Shown: positions 8,816 to 17,918, numbered from the stretch's first letter. The stretch: 64,000 bases of DNA from CAYTES01 sp964436935 (GCA_964436935.1 CAYTES010000001.1:26960-90959); one strand, 5' to 3'. A program made the numbers and translations. The notes: generated by a model not told the origin, from the sequence alone.

Positions 8816-9631
8816 TCAAATAAATCGATCCATCAATCGATGAGTGATGGGTCCAACCTTCCCCTCTCCAATCAAAACCCCGTCCACTCGCACCACCGGT
8901 AAGATTCCACGAGGCGCATTGCACACAAACAGTTCATCACTTCTTAAAATCTCCGACTTTAAAATCGAGCTTTCAAGTACTGAAATTTTCAATTCACGAG
9001 CAACCTCAAGAATCCGATCCCTCATCGTTCCGGGAAGCATATGATCTTTCGGCGTAATCAAAACTCCCTCTTTAATCTGAAAAACATTCGTAATGGAACC
9101 TTCCGTGACAAACCCCTCATGATTCACCAATAACACTTCTTCCGCACCCGCTCGACGCATAGCTCGACGTGCCAATAAAGCCGGGAGTAAATGTGTGGTT
9201 TTGATTTCCGGAAAAAAACGCTCCACGACAAAAGTAATCACCGAAATACCATCCATTGAGGCCACGGAAGAATCCGGCAACAAAGAAACCGTGATTAAAA
9301 TCGTGGGCTGACTCGAATTTTGATCAAAATCATGAATGCCTCCACTCACGGTCAACCGAATTCTGGATTCATTTCCCTGATCCCAATACGCATTTCGATC
9401 CACGGTTTCCTGGAGCCACGCTTCCAGTTCTTCCAACGGAGGCAATGGGATGCAAACCACTTGCGCCGAAGCTTTCAAGCGATTGAGGTGAGCCGAAACC
9501 TGGGCGACTTTTCCACCTTCGGTCCTCAAGGTTTCATAAATCCCTTCGCCATACAAAAATCCCGCATCCCAAATGGAAAACGAGGCGTCGGATTCTTCCA
9601 GATAACGGCCATTCAAAAAAACAATCGCCAT
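8816..9631 (-). CDS. pabC: Aminotransferase class IV, probable 4-amino-4-deoxychorismate lyase
   Basis: A 271-residue PLP protein of fold type IV. The start is set at the ATG (9631) rather than an in-frame TTG at 9640. 'FLNGRYLEESDASFSIWDAGFLYGEGIYETLR' is the family N-terminus. The Schiff-base Lys is in 'VERFFPEIKTTHLLPAL', followed by 'AEEVLLVNHEGFVTEGSITNVF' and 'CNAPRGILPV'. Members include D-amino-acid and branched-chain aminotransferases and the PabC lyase that releases pyruvate from aminodeoxychorismate to give p-aminobenzoate. The position next to folP and near pabB makes PabC the best choice, but sequence alone does not settle it. It lies 12 bp before folP. Confidence 0.8.
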   Translation of the reverse strand: MAIVFLNGRYLEESDASFSIWDAGFLYGEGIYETLRTEGGKVAQVSAHLNRLKASAQVVCIPLPPLEELEAWLQETVDRNAYWDQGNESRIRLTVSGGIHDFDQNSSQPTILITVSLLPDSSVASMDGISVITFVVERFFPEIKTTHLLPALLARRAMRRAGAEEVLLVNHEGFVTEGSITNVFQIKEGVLITPKDHMLPGTMRDRILEVARELKISVLESSILKSEILRSDELFVCNAPRGILPVVRVDGVLIGEGKVGPITHRLMDRFI

Positions 9632-9645
9632 ACGTTTCAATAAAA

Positions 9646-10131
9646 TTAAGGAAGGATCGACCCCGCCCGTCCATCCACTTCAAGTTTTTGAATAAAGGCT
9701 CGGAGCAATTGATCCACCTTAGGATCTTTCAATGCCAGTATGCGAGCGGCCAAAAGACCGGCATTTTTAGCATTATTGATTCCCACCGTTGCCACGGGAA
9801 CCCCTCCCGGCATCTGCACAATCGCCAACAAAGCATCCAGTCCGTTCAGACTTCCGGATTGAATCGGAACCCCAATCACCGGCAAAGGCGTCAACGCCGC
9901 AATGACACCCGGCAAATGAGCCGCACCTCCGGCTCCGGCAATAAAAATTTCAATTCCCCTCCCGGAAGCTTCTTTCACATATTCATGCAACAACGAGGGA
10001 GTACGATGAGCGGAAATAACACGGGATTCGGAAGGTATTCCCAATTCGGACAAAATGGTTTTCGCCGCTTCCATAGTGGGCCAATCGGATTTACTACCCA
10101 TAAGAATGGCAACACGAGGAGAAGAAATCAT
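9646..10131 (-). CDS. purE: N5-carboxyaminoimidazole ribonucleotide mutase
   Basis: A 161-residue PurE from the ATG at 10131. 'VAILMGSKSDWPTM' binds the phosphate, 'SAHRTPSLLHEY' holds the catalytic His, and 'IAGAGGAAHLPGVIAALTPLPVIGVP' and 'VQMPGGVPVATVGI' are invariant regions. It converts N5-CAIR to CAIR in purine synthesis. The Ser-Asp pair of 'GSKSDWPTM' and the length fit the class I (bacterial) enzyme. No purK is present in the window. It is 14 bp upstream of the pabC-like gene and probably in the same transcript. Confidence 0.96.
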   Translation of the reverse strand: MISSPRVAILMGSKSDWPTMEAAKTILSELGIPSESRVISAHRTPSLLHEYVKEASGRGIEIFIAGAGGAAHLPGVIAALTPLPVIGVPIQSGSLNGLDALLAIVQMPGGVPVATVGINNAKNAGLLAARILALKDPKVDQLLRAFIQKLEVDGRAGSILP

Positions 10132-10225
10132 ACAAGTGAATTTAAAGAAAATACAATTCAATTATGGCGTGGAACAGTAAATATGCAAGGGCTCAGTGTA
10201 TTCAAAACACTTATCCAGATAAGGA

Positions 10226-11368
10226 TCAAAAATCAACATTTTGGCGATAATCGTATCCTGAATAAGCGGTATCAACTACAATCACATTCATTCCATAAAA
10301 GGCTAAGGCATCAGAAATGGGTAAGGGATGAGGACTATCTTGATTTGGAAATAATTCATGAGCACTACCCACAGTAACGATAGCCACCTTTTCTGAAGAT
10401 TTCCCCATGGATTCCGCCAAATTGGAAGCCATGAACACATTATGAGCTGTCGCACGATACCATATGGATGTATCACCCTTTTTTACTTGTTGCTTCAAAA
10501 CTTCACAATCGTAGCCACGAAGCTTAAAATTTGATAATTCTCCAGATAAATTGGTAGGCTTTTCTTCGCTCCCATTTATCAAATTATAGACTCCTTCATC
10601 ATAAAAATCCCTACTTAAACCTTGCTTATAAGCAAGGTTTATTATTTTCGATATTCTGCCATTGGATTCCTTTGGAGTAAATTCTCTAGCGGTTGCCCGT
10701 AAAATAGAATCGTATTGTTTGGCATGTGTTAACTCTTCGCTATCAGCTATCCCATATTCGAGTTTAACAGGTTTAGCATGCTTACTTTCTAATAATAAAA
10801 CAACTGTTTTTGCCCGTGGATTTTTAGATACAACCGCGTACGCAGGATTTATTCCGATAGCCCTAAAGGCCTCAATAATATCTATAAAATCACGTGACCC
10901 CATTTGCTTAGCCATGCCTTCAAAATTCATTGACATATAGGCTTTTACGCCGTTTTTTCTTATCAATGGTGGCATTCCTTCTACAATACGCCTCAATGTA
11001 GTGTCCACCATTAGCGGTCGCTTATTCGTAAAATCAGCCATTAAATCTTGGTACATTTCTCCAAAAACATACGCATCCGGATCATCCGAAGCGATTTTTT
11101 TTAATCGAACTAAATTAATTTTTACAGTTTCTAAAATTTTTTTAACATCAAACGAACCTTCCGGAGTTATCAATTTAAACAAATCAATTCTTAAACTATG
11201 CTTCAAAAATTCAACTCCCCTTACATCGCAACCGTCCTGCAATTGCGCCAGTTCAAATCTACTTTTTTTATAGATATCGCCCTCATCAAAATGATCTACG
11301 GTTTTAAAAACCGGCAAATCCACTTTTTCATTTCTTGATATTTCTCCGAAATTTAATTTTTTTACCAT
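10226..11368 (-). CDS. Hypothetical protein, possible TraB/ChaN-like fold
   Basis: A 380-residue protein that I do not recognise with certainty. There is no signal peptide. The C-terminal part 'ATAHNVFMASNLAES' then 'VAIVTVGSAHEL', 'PLPISDALAFYGMNVIVVD' recalls TraB/PrgY- and erythromycin-esterase-like proteins (R..MA..L, then VxVGxxH, then L..G..V). This is a weak resemblance. It lies inside the folate/purine cluster between pabB and purE, on the same strand, but with about 95 bp before purE. Codons are AT-richer than those of purE and pabB, so it may be a later insertion. ATG 11368 is preferred over GTG 11374. Confidence 0.6.
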   Translation of the reverse strand: MVKKLNFGEISRNEKVDLPVFKTVDHFDEGDIYKKSRFELAQLQDGCDVRGVEFLKHSLRIDLFKLITPEGSFDVKKILETVKINLVRLKKIASDDPDAYVFGEMYQDLMADFTNKRPLMVDTTLRRIVEGMPPLIRKNGVKAYMSMNFEGMAKQMGSRDFIDIIEAFRAIGINPAYAVVSKNPRAKTVVLLLESKHAKPVKLEYGIADSEELTHAKQYDSILRATAREFTPKESNGRISKIINLAYKQGLSRDFYDEGVYNLINGSEEKPTNLSGELSNFKLRGYDCEVLKQQVKKGDTSIWYRATAHNVFMASNLAESMGKSSEKVAIVTVGSAHELFPNQDSPHPLPISDALAFYGMNVIVVDTAYSGYDYRQNVDF

Positions 11369-11386
11369 AAACACGCATAGATTATA

Positions 11387-12610
11387 TTATTTTTTAGCTT
11401 TTATAAAATTAAGTATCGCATTTTGTAGCACAGCCGCCTTATGCAAAGTTTCTTCATACTCCTCTTGCGCCGTGGAATCCATCACAACAGCCCCTCCGGA
11501 GTGAAAGCTGAGCTGACCGGAACGACGATCCAACGCCATCGTACGAATTAAAATATTGAAACAAAACTCACCATTCGGAGAAATCCATCCTGCGGATCCG
11601 GTATAAACACCGCGAGGAACCGGCTCCAATTGCTGAATCAATTCCATCGTTCTTTTCTTGGGTGCCCCGGTCACCGAACCACCGGGAAAAACCGATTCTA
11701 AAACCTCCCGCCAACCCAATCCTTTCTCTAAAATTCCAGTCACATGAGACATCGTATGGTGAACATGAGAATAGGACTCCACCACCCGATGCTCGGGAAC
11801 CTGAACGGAGCCCACACGACAAACGCGTCCCAAATCATTGCGCGCCAAATCCACAATCATATTGAGTTCCGCTTCAATCTTAGGATTGGCTAAAAGCTCC
11901 TTTTTTAACTTTTCATCCTCCTTAAAATTTTGCCCTCGAGGTACCGTCCCTTTAATGGGACGAGTTTCCACGACCATCTCATGATTGCCATTCCACGCCC
12001 CGCGCACCAATAATTCCGGAGAACAACTCACCACGGTAATCGGATCAAAATCCAGATAACACGCGTACGGAGAAGGATTCATTTGCATTAACCCTTGAAA
12101 AAACCCCCAGGGATCGCCTTTGAATTGAGCGTCAAAACGATAAGCAAAATTAAGTTCGTAGGTTTCTCCCTTTCTCAAATAATCATGAATGCGGTCAATA
12201 CCCGCAGCATAATCGGAAAAACTCATTTGAGGCACAGGAACGGTCGAGCTAAAATCGGTTTGAATATCTGAAAAAAACTCCGGAGAAAGGCAGTCGCGGA
12301 CCATCACTTTTTCAGGCAATACAAAATGGAGCAAAGGGGTGGATGATGACTCGCAGCGGAAGGGAAGACCTTCCAAAGCACGTCCCAATTCATAACTCAA
12401 ATATCCAAACACGCTGCTCTCAAAACCTCCTGCTGAAGCTCCCCCTCGGTGTTGATTTAAAAAAGCTTGAATGGACTCAAGCGCCTCAAAAGCCTCATGA
12501 AAAGTATAGGCCTTCCATTCCCGTTTAAGACCAAACCCCCACAAAAAGTAGGGTCGGGCAGTGGGATAGCCATGTTGAAATTGGAAAAAAAAACCGGGGG
12601 AGGGCTCCAT
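11387..12610 (-). CDS. pabB: Aminodeoxychorismate synthase component I
   Basis: A 407-residue chorismate-binding enzyme. 'VVETRPIKGTVPRGQ' (with the PIKGT Lys typical of PabB), 'NPKIEAELNMIVDLARNDLGRV', 'VHHTMSHVTG', 'VFPGGSVTGAPKKRTMELI', 'RGVYTGSAGW' and 'FNILIRTM' are the expected active-site segments. It aminates chorismate at C4 to give aminodeoxychorismate, the substrate of the pabC-like enzyme downstream. The glutamine amidotransferase partner PabA is not in the window, so ammonia may be supplied by a distant subunit or used directly. The N-terminal part is divergent, as is usual. Confidence 0.93.
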   Translation of the reverse strand: MEPSPGFFFQFQHGYPTARPYFLWGFGLKREWKAYTFHEAFEALESIQAFLNQHRGGASAGGFESSVFGYLSYELGRALEGLPFRCESSSTPLLHFVLPEKVMVRDCLSPEFFSDIQTDFSSTVPVPQMSFSDYAAGIDRIHDYLRKGETYELNFAYRFDAQFKGDPWGFFQGLMQMNPSPYACYLDFDPITVVSCSPELLVRGAWNGNHEMVVETRPIKGTVPRGQNFKEDEKLKKELLANPKIEAELNMIVDLARNDLGRVCRVGSVQVPEHRVVESYSHVHHTMSHVTGILEKGLGWREVLESVFPGGSVTGAPKKRTMELIQQLEPVPRGVYTGSAGWISPNGEFCFNILIRTMALDRRSGQLSFHSGGAVVMDSTAQEEYEETLHKAAVLQNAILNFIKAKK

Positions 12611-12615
12611 GGAAT

Positions 12616-13533
12616 TTATTTTACCGGTGATTCAAAAAAATAATACACCGATCCCCATTCATCTTCCAAACGATAGGCTGGACCATCCGTAGGAGGCCTG
12701 GAAACAACCTCAATCCTTCGAATACGAGGCTGAGGGTGAACGGAAAAAACAGCGTCCCCCTGTAAATTTTTTCGGGGTTTCTCTCTGTAAAATTCAATCA
12801 AAGAGCCGGTTCGAATAGGGTTCAAGTTTGTACCAGAAGGAACATCAAAAGCTTTTGATTCAAAAATAAAAGGCGCGCCCTTGCGGTCTTCATGGTAAGT
12901 AACACGCGTGGGAAAGATAAAAACCGTAAAAGGTTTTTTGAGAAAATCGCTCGGAACTTTGGGAGCAGAAACCGATTCCTTCCGATTAAAACCGGATGAG
13001 GGACCAGGGTTGGAATTCAAAAAAGAGTTTAAGCGGGACTGAAAAGAATATTCGAGAGGTTTAAGAGGAGGTTTAACGTCAACCAACATGGGAGCTCTCT
13101 TCAAAAGCCGCACCAAATCCAATCGGCGCAATTCATATTCCTGTTGATCTTGCGTAGTGATTACATAACGAGTCACAATATGCCCCTCTTCTCTTTCGGA
13201 AATTTGCACAATATCTTGAACCGGAGCAGTAACTTGTTGCAATTCGGCGGGCCAAAAAAAGATAGACTCTCCCACTCGAATAGGCTCAGCAACAAGGCCA
13301 CGAAAAGAACGATTGGCATTAGTCCCGCCAAGCTCAATAACCACATTGCGAGTAAAAGATTCAGGTAAAGCGTCTAAAGAAAATTGCCCCAAGGATTCAA
13401 CAATTTGTGGCCGAACGAGAGAAGGGTCCGAACCGGAAACAACATCCGTTCGTTCCAAATGAACTGTTTCTCCTCCACGCTCAGGAACGAACTCCAGCTC
13501 CTCTTGAACAAAGGGATCGGCAAATTCAGCCAT
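12616..13533 (-). CDS. Hypothetical protein
   Basis: A 305-residue protein of unknown function, cytoplasmic by appearance. It is Glu/Arg-rich and beta-strand-rich, with two similar halves split by a Ser/Pro/Asn linker (about 165-195). Each half carries a 'YxxExxxG' strand pattern and an 'RTGSLIEFYREKP' or 'RVGESIFFWPAEL' segment, which suggests a duplicated small beta domain. It ends only 5 bp before pabB and is probably in the same transcript. No catalytic motif is visible. Confidence 0.6.
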   Translation of the reverse strand: MAEFADPFVQEELEFVPERGGETVHLERTDVVSGSDPSLVRPQIVESLGQFSLDALPESFTRNVVIELGGTNANRSFRGLVAEPIRVGESIFFWPAELQQVTAPVQDIVQISEREEGHIVTRYVITTQDQQEYELRRLDLVRLLKRAPMLVDVKPPLKPLEYSFQSRLNSFLNSNPGPSSGFNRKESVSAPKVPSDFLKKPFTVFIFPTRVTYHEDRKGAPFIFESKAFDVPSGTNLNPIRTGSLIEFYREKPRKNLQGDAVFSVHPQPRIRRIEVVSRPPTDGPAYRLEDEWGSVYYFFESPVK

Positions 13534-13647
13534 AAAAATGGTATTTATAAAGGCTAAGCCTATATAATAAACAGAAAATTAAATTAGTCAAAATAATTCA
13601 ACTCCAATCTCAACAAATGTGTATTAAAAGCCTTAGGTGAACAGCTC

Positions 13648-14109
13648 CTAACGCTCCTCCTCATTGTAAACATGCTCGTACTCCGTTTTGGCGTAAGAAT
13701 ACAGTTCATCTTGGCTGAAGAACCGTTTCACCTCCTGCTCGGCATTTTCAACGGTGTCCGAAGCATGAATCACATTGCAAGATAAACTCATGGCCAAATC
13801 TCCTCGAATAGACCCCGCCTCAGCCGCTCGGGCCTTGGTGATTCCGCATAAAATTCGAACCGCCTGAACCACCTCGACTCCCTCCAAACAGATGGCGATA
13901 ACGGGAGAACTCATCATGAACTGTTCCACACCGGGATAAAAGCTTTTATCCGCAATATGCGAATAATGCTCTCGTAAAATCGCTTCATCGAGCGACATCA
14001 TTTTCATGCCAATGAGCTTCAAGCCTTTACGCTCAAATCGAGAAACAATCTCCCCCACAAGCCCGCGCTGAATGGCATCCGGCTTAATCAAAATCAAAGT
14101 ACGTTCCAT
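13648..14109 (-). CDS. ndk: Nucleoside diphosphate kinase
   Basis: A 153-residue NDK. The N-terminal 'ERTLILIKPDAIQRGLVGEIVSRFE' and the phosphorylated His115 in 'CNVIHASDTVENAEQEVKRFF' are diagnostic. The helix 'TKARAAEAGSIRGDLA' contains the usual nucleotide-binding Arg. It exchanges the gamma phosphate between NTPs and NDPs. The 'PGTIRG' of most family members reads 'AGSIRG' here, a mild change seen in divergent homologues. It stands alone; intergenic A/T-rich DNA lies on both sides. Confidence 0.96.
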   Translation of the reverse strand: MERTLILIKPDAIQRGLVGEIVSRFERKGLKLIGMKMMSLDEAILREHYSHIADKSFYPGVEQFMMSSPVIAICLEGVEVVQAVRILCGITKARAAEAGSIRGDLAMSLSCNVIHASDTVENAEQEVKRFFSQDELYSYAKTEYEHVYNEEER

Positions 14110-14205
14110 AAAAACTTGTAAAAAAAATAAATAATTGTAAAAAAATTGTAAGAGGAGTTGAATAAATACGCAAGAATAGATTTTTTAAACTCAAACGCCA
14201 CGAGA

Positions 14206-14493
14206 ATGGATCATCCCTCATTTATACCCTCCATCAAAGAAGCGCAGGAGATATGGCCCCCCTTGAAAAATGATAGGCTCATTAAAAAGGAAAATGGCCC
14301 ATTCAAATACGAGGTCAAACGGTCCCTCTGGTCTCAGGATCTCAGCCTCGAAGAAGTGATACAAAGATTATCCGAAAAAGAGTTACTCACCCTACGAGAA
14401 GACCACCACGGTCCGAGATACCATAAAATGCTAGAAACCCCGGAAGGAAAACGATTTCTAGTACAAGTAAAAGTACAACAAATTTTAGGATAA
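14206..14493 (+). CDS. Small hypothetical protein
   Basis: A 95-residue open frame from the ATG at 14206. An in-frame TTG at 14158 would add 16 residues but abuts an AGAGGAG run with no spacing, so it is a poor start. It is charged and probably cytoplasmic. The C-terminal half (SLEEVIQRLSEKELLTL..., ...KRFLVQVKVQQIL) looks like a small helical-plus-strand domain, not recognised. It lies between ndk and the frdBCD genes, which are on the other strand. Confidence 0.5.
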   Translation: MDHPSFIPSIKEAQEIWPPLKNDRLIKKENGPFKYEVKRSLWSQDLSLEEVIQRLSEKELLTLREDHHGPRYHKMLETPEGKRFLVQVKVQQILG

Positions 14494-14506
14494 TGGATTT
14501 AAAATA

Positions 14507-14851
14507 CTAGGCACGAAAGAGCAAAAAAATCGCCAATACCATCAACAGGATATAAACCATCATCAAAATACTCCCAATGACTTTAGAGGTTTTTACCAGC
14601 GTCAAATCAAACAAAATGGTCTTCACACGATAAAAACTGTGGTACAACATCACTCCAAATAAAATGATGAAATACAGTGGATAAAAAAATCCATCCAACT
14701 TCATTTCATACCCGGCTTGAAGTGCAAGGATATGAACAGGCAAAATAAAAGCGGATAGCATGGCTGTTGCCGAGAAGACAAACCACAGCATTCCTTTTAA
14801 AAAAGCGGGGCGAGGAGAGCGGCGGGGAATATCAACGAATTCCGTGGACAT
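14507..14851 (-). CDS. frdD: Fumarate reductase membrane subunit D
   Basis: A 114-residue membrane protein with three predicted helices, similar in length to E. coli FrdD (119). The start is taken at the ATG 14851, since the upstream extension lies inside frdC. The pattern 'RPAFLKGMLWFVFSATAMLSAFILPVHILAL' is typical of the FrdD first helix, in which E. coli has a GGM-W-SA-PV arrangement. It anchors the FrdAB dimer and helps bind quinol. It overlaps frdC by 20 bp, so the two are translationally coupled. Confidence 0.8.
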   Translation of the reverse strand: MSTEFVDIPRRSPRPAFLKGMLWFVFSATAMLSAFILPVHILALQAGYEMKLDGFFYPLYFIILFGVMLYHSFYRVKTILFDLTLVKTSKVIGSILMMVYILLMVLAIFLLFRA

Positions 14852-15206
14852 AAAACAACTGCAATAAGAAATAAGAAACAACCGTCCATACCACAATCAA
14901 TCCCACAAAGCCGAGCCGTTCCGCCCAGCGGGGCAAATCGAAAGGGGTGACTTTAAGGGTCACCGCAAACCAAGTGAAAGAATGAAAAAAAGCGGAAACC
15001 AAACCGATCCAAGTGGCAATTTGGAGAACTATATTGTGCAAATCATTGAGGGCCCACGAAAGAATAAAAACAATCGCATAAAAGGCAATTCCAATGCCGG
15101 TCAATTCACGCAAAAAATAAATCCAACCGGTGAGGTTTACCGTCCACCACAAGGGAGTGGGGTGATACTCCGCAAGGACGGAACGTCGAGAATCAGAATG
15201 TTTCAT
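14832..15206 (-). CDS. frdC: Fumarate reductase membrane subunit C
   Basis: A 124-residue protein with three transmembrane helices. 'YHPTPLWWTVNLTGWIYFLRELTGIG' and 'FFHSFTWFAVTLKVTPFD' match the FrdC pattern (E. coli: ...WW.....Y..RE.T..., FHAKTWF...PK). It provides part of the quinol site. FrdC/FrdD of this type carry no heme. The start codon overlaps the frdB stop by 4 bp (ATGA type), and the 3' end overlaps frdD by 20 bp. Confidence 0.85.
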   Translation of the reverse strand: MKHSDSRRSVLAEYHPTPLWWTVNLTGWIYFLRELTGIGIAFYAIVFILSWALNDLHNIVLQIATWIGLVSAFFHSFTWFAVTLKVTPFDLPRWAERLGFVGLIVVWTVVSYFLLQLFYVHGIR

Positions 15207-16036
15207 TTTTTCTTTTTTAAGAGATCGGTGAGCGGTTTAGTAACCATCCGCATAGAGCCCATCACTTTCAATCGTTGCAACGCTTTGGCCGGATCAACAC
15301 GCTTCGGACAGGCCACCGAACACTCTCCCACAAAACTACACCCCCACACGCTATTTTTCTCTCCCACCAGCTGATCCAAACGTTCTCCCGTGGCATTGTC
15401 GCGAGAATCCGCCACATAGCGGTAAGCCAAAGCACCGGCACCTGGTCCCACAAAATCTTTTTCCTGACCATAAACCGGACAAGCCGAATAGCAAAGCATA
15501 CACTTGATGCACTGACTGGTTTGGTCAATACGCTCCCTTTGTTTTTTGGACTGCTTGGACGGCACACCTTCCTCCACATCAACACGATCCATATACGGCA
15601 TGACTGAACGCATTTTTTCCATGGGATCATCAATATCCACAATCAAATCTTTCAAAATCGGCATATTGCGCATCGGCTCAATACGAATAAACCCTTTCTT
15701 AACAACATCCTTGCAATACGTTGAACAGGCTAAAACCGGCTTTCCATTAATGATCATGCCACAACTCCCACAAATCCCCATCCGACACGACCAACGATAA
15801 CTCACGCTCCCGTCTTGCTGATCTTTAACCTGCTGCAAGGCATCCAACACCGTGGTATTGTCGTCCGCCTCGATCAAAAAAATTTCCAAATGAGGAGCCT
15901 GTTTCAAGGTTCCCTGATCGGGGGTATAACGCTGAATGGATAGCTGAACGGAAAATTTTTTAACCACCCTTGGAGTATAAGACAAAAAAGGCCCAAAACA
16001 AAAAAGTTCCTTAAAATTTTGCACTATGTTTGCCAT
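15203..16036 (-). CDS. frdB: Fumarate reductase / succinate dehydrogenase iron-sulfur subunit
   Basis: A 277-residue protein from the ATG at 16036; the open frame extends upstream but that part lies within the preceding gene. The [2Fe-2S] site is 'CRMGICGSCGMIINGKPVLAC'. The [4Fe-4S] and [3Fe-4S] sites are 'CIKCMLCYSACP' and 'CSFVGECSVACPKRVDP'. The second is very like E. coli FrdB (CTFVGYCSEVCPKHVDP), which points to the quinol:fumarate reductase group. It carries electrons from membrane quinol to the flavin of FrdA. A ~30-residue N-terminal extension is present. It overlaps the upstream hypothetical gene by 26 bp, suggesting coupling. Confidence 0.95.
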   Translation of the reverse strand: MANIVQNFKELFCFGPFLSYTPRVVKKFSVQLSIQRYTPDQGTLKQAPHLEIFLIEADDNTTVLDALQQVKDQQDGSVSYRWSCRMGICGSCGMIINGKPVLACSTYCKDVVKKGFIRIEPMRNMPILKDLIVDIDDPMEKMRSVMPYMDRVDVEEGVPSKQSKKQRERIDQTSQCIKCMLCYSACPVYGQEKDFVGPGAGALAYRYVADSRDNATGERLDQLVGEKNSVWGCSFVGECSVACPKRVDPAKALQRLKVMGSMRMVTKPLTDLLKKKK

Positions 16037-16388
16037 AAACGTCCTTAACCGCTGCCACAAATTGCTTGGTTGCCTCCAAAAGTTCCGGATGCTCCATGAC
16101 AGGTCCATACCGATGATGTCCCTGTTCATCCAACCCCAAAAGCACAGCCGCCGCCTTAATGGTGTCCAAAGCGCCCAATTCACCATCCGAAAAACGCCAC
16201 AAACGAAAACGTAAATTATCAAAAATTTCACGAAGAGCCCCTTCTAAGCGATAATCCCCCGGAGCCTCTTCAACCTGTTCACCGAGTTTTCGAAGAAGCC
16301 CTTGAGTAATTCGTCGATGCAACGGCAGAGAATGCTCTGAAATACGATGCCTTTGTAAATCCGCGGAATCTTGTTCTGAAAGTGTCAT
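16011..16388 (-). CDS. Small hypothetical protein upstream of frdB
   Basis: A 125-residue helical, cytoplasmic-looking protein with no recognised motif. Its 3' end overlaps the frdB start by 26 bp and it lies 18 bp after another small gene, so it is probably transcribed with frdB. It resembles several other small, charged helical proteins in this window in composition only. Whether it serves the Frd complex, for example in flavin or cluster assembly, is not shown by the sequence; it lacks the SdhE/YgfY RGxxE motif. Confidence 0.65.
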   Translation of the reverse strand: MTLSEQDSADLQRHRISEHSLPLHRRITQGLLRKLGEQVEEAPGDYRLEGALREIFDNLRFRLWRFSDGELGALDTIKAAAVLLGLDEQGHHRYGPVMEHPELLEATKQFVAAVKDVYGKHSAKF

Positions 16389-16406
16389 ATTTTTAGATTT
16401 TAAAGA

Positions 16407-16826
16407 TTAAAAAGAAATGCCATCTTGTTCAAAAACTTCCTTAACCAACTCAATCAATCGGTCACGTTCCGCATCAATCCTCATATCCCCCTCGTTTCTA
16501 TACACCGATTGATCAGGGTAAGGCACACCATCACCATCCAATGCCGGTTTTTGCTTTCTCAACAAAGGCTCTACAGCCCTCAAAACATCGTAACTGGACA
16601 ATTCTCCGGATTTAACCTCATCAAGACACTCCGAAATTTCCGTCAACATATCCAATAGAAGCGCTTTTAAACCAGGCTTGGCAGAACGAACTTGCAGAGA
16701 AAACTGATGCAAAGCATCCATCAAAAATTGATCGACCGCTAATTCATCGGAAACTTTCATTTTAATCTCCAATCCTGCACGAGTTTCTCCAGAAGCAATA
16801 GGAGTGGGAGTTGGTTGATCGACCAT
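16407..16826 (-). CDS. Small hypothetical protein
   Basis: A 139-residue acidic helical protein of unknown function. It starts with a Pro/Thr-rich tail, followed by a Leu-rich helical core and an acidic end. It is the first gene of the apparent 16407-frdB-frdC-frdD transcript, with 18 bp to the next gene. It shows no signal peptide or catalytic motif. Confidence 0.6.
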   Translation of the reverse strand: MVDQPTPTPIASGETRAGLEIKMKVSDELAVDQFLMDALHQFSLQVRSAKPGLKALLLDMLTEISECLDEVKSGELSSYDVLRAVEPLLRKQKPALDGDGVPYPDQSVYRNEGDMRIDAERDRLIELVKEVFEQDGISF

Positions 16827-16946
16827 AAACCACGATTTTTTAATGGTAAGCGTAAAATATTAAAATATAATTAACATTAAGTCAATAAATATTTGCCAAA
16901 TTAAGAAATAGAGGATTAAAATAAAATCCATTCTTTAAAATGAACT

Positions 16947-17888
16947 ATGACTGAACGACCAGAGAATCAAACAATGGATGATGCTAGAAATAGAATAAAA
17001 TCCATAGAAATCAATGATACAACACTAAGTACTTTCTATCATAGCGTATTGAATTGGCTCATGGAGGAGAACCCCGATCCTGAAAATTTGATCGATTGGT
17101 GCCGATATCCTCCGCAAACTTCTCGAGACATGGAGCCTAACAACCTTTGGATTGTTAGAGCTCTAGAGTTTATACAAAATCCCGAAGATTTAAGGATGGC
17201 AAAAAACAGACTCGCCTCGGTTCTCAAAAGAATTTTTTCACAAATGCCAGACACTCAATGGTTCGATAAAACATCACCCGAAAGACAGTCCCGCGGACCT
17301 CATTTCAGACCGGCAGAAGTACTGTCCAACCTTTTAGAGCTGGCCTCTTTTGCCAACTGCCCGGATGAACTTGAAGCAGAGTTGATTACCATGCATACAA
17401 GAAAAAAATTCCCGAAAGACAAAGAAAAATATGACCCTGATCCTAGCACCTATGATGTTTGGCGGCTAAGAATGGCATGGAGAAACGCCAGAATAGCAAA
17501 TCAATCGGATCGTCGATGGAAAGAAACCTATTTGAAACTATTGAGAGAAGAACCAATAGAAGATGATTTCGAGGAAGGAAATCCATATGATGGACTCAAC
17601 GGAATAATGGCAATACCGAATATAACGATTGAAGAAATTGCAGAAGCACTGTGTTTAATTATATTAATTGTGGATAGAGAAAAAACCGATTGGGGTTATA
17701 GTGACATACATTATATATTAATCGACATCCAAAAAAAGCCCCCTGCATCCGAATATGAAAAAATAAAGGCAATATTGAAAACAGCCTTAACGGAAAACAG
17801 ATTACCGGAGTGGGTAGGAAAATTCATTACATCCCCCGAAGATATAACTGAAGAAATCCAAGAACGAATAGATTCTACACTTTCCTAA
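16947..17888 (+). CDS. Hypothetical protein between frdA and frdBCD
   Basis: A 313-residue, helical and strongly charged protein. Tandem helical pairs (for instance 'MAKNRLASVLKRIF', 'VWRLRMAWRNARIANQ', 'IEEIAEALCLIILIV') suggest an alpha-solenoid-like repeat, but I do not recognise the family. It is on the opposite strand and AT-richer than the frd genes it separates. A small hairpin (17886-17908) at its stop codon may end its transcript. It looks like an inserted lineage-specific gene. Confidence 0.6.
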   Translation: MTERPENQTMDDARNRIKSIEINDTTLSTFYHSVLNWLMEENPDPENLIDWCRYPPQTSRDMEPNNLWIVRALEFIQNPEDLRMAKNRLASVLKRIFSQMPDTQWFDKTSPERQSRGPHFRPAEVLSNLLELASFANCPDELEAELITMHTRKKFPKDKEKYDPDPSTYDVWRLRMAWRNARIANQSDRRWKETYLKLLREEPIEDDFEEGNPYDGLNGIMAIPNITIEEIAEALCLIILIVDREKTDWGYSDIHYILIDIQKKPPASEYEKIKAILKTALTENRLPEWVGKFITSPEDITEEIQERIDSTLS

Positions 17889-17918
17889 GTGAGCGAAATA
17901 TTCACTTATCGTATCTTT
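17886..17918 (+). terminator. Possible terminator after the hypothetical gene
   Basis: A 7-bp perfect hairpin (TAAGTGA at 17886-17892 pairing with TCACTTA at 17902-17908) begins at the stop codon and is followed by a T-rich stretch. The stem is AT-rich and weak. Confidence 0.45.
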
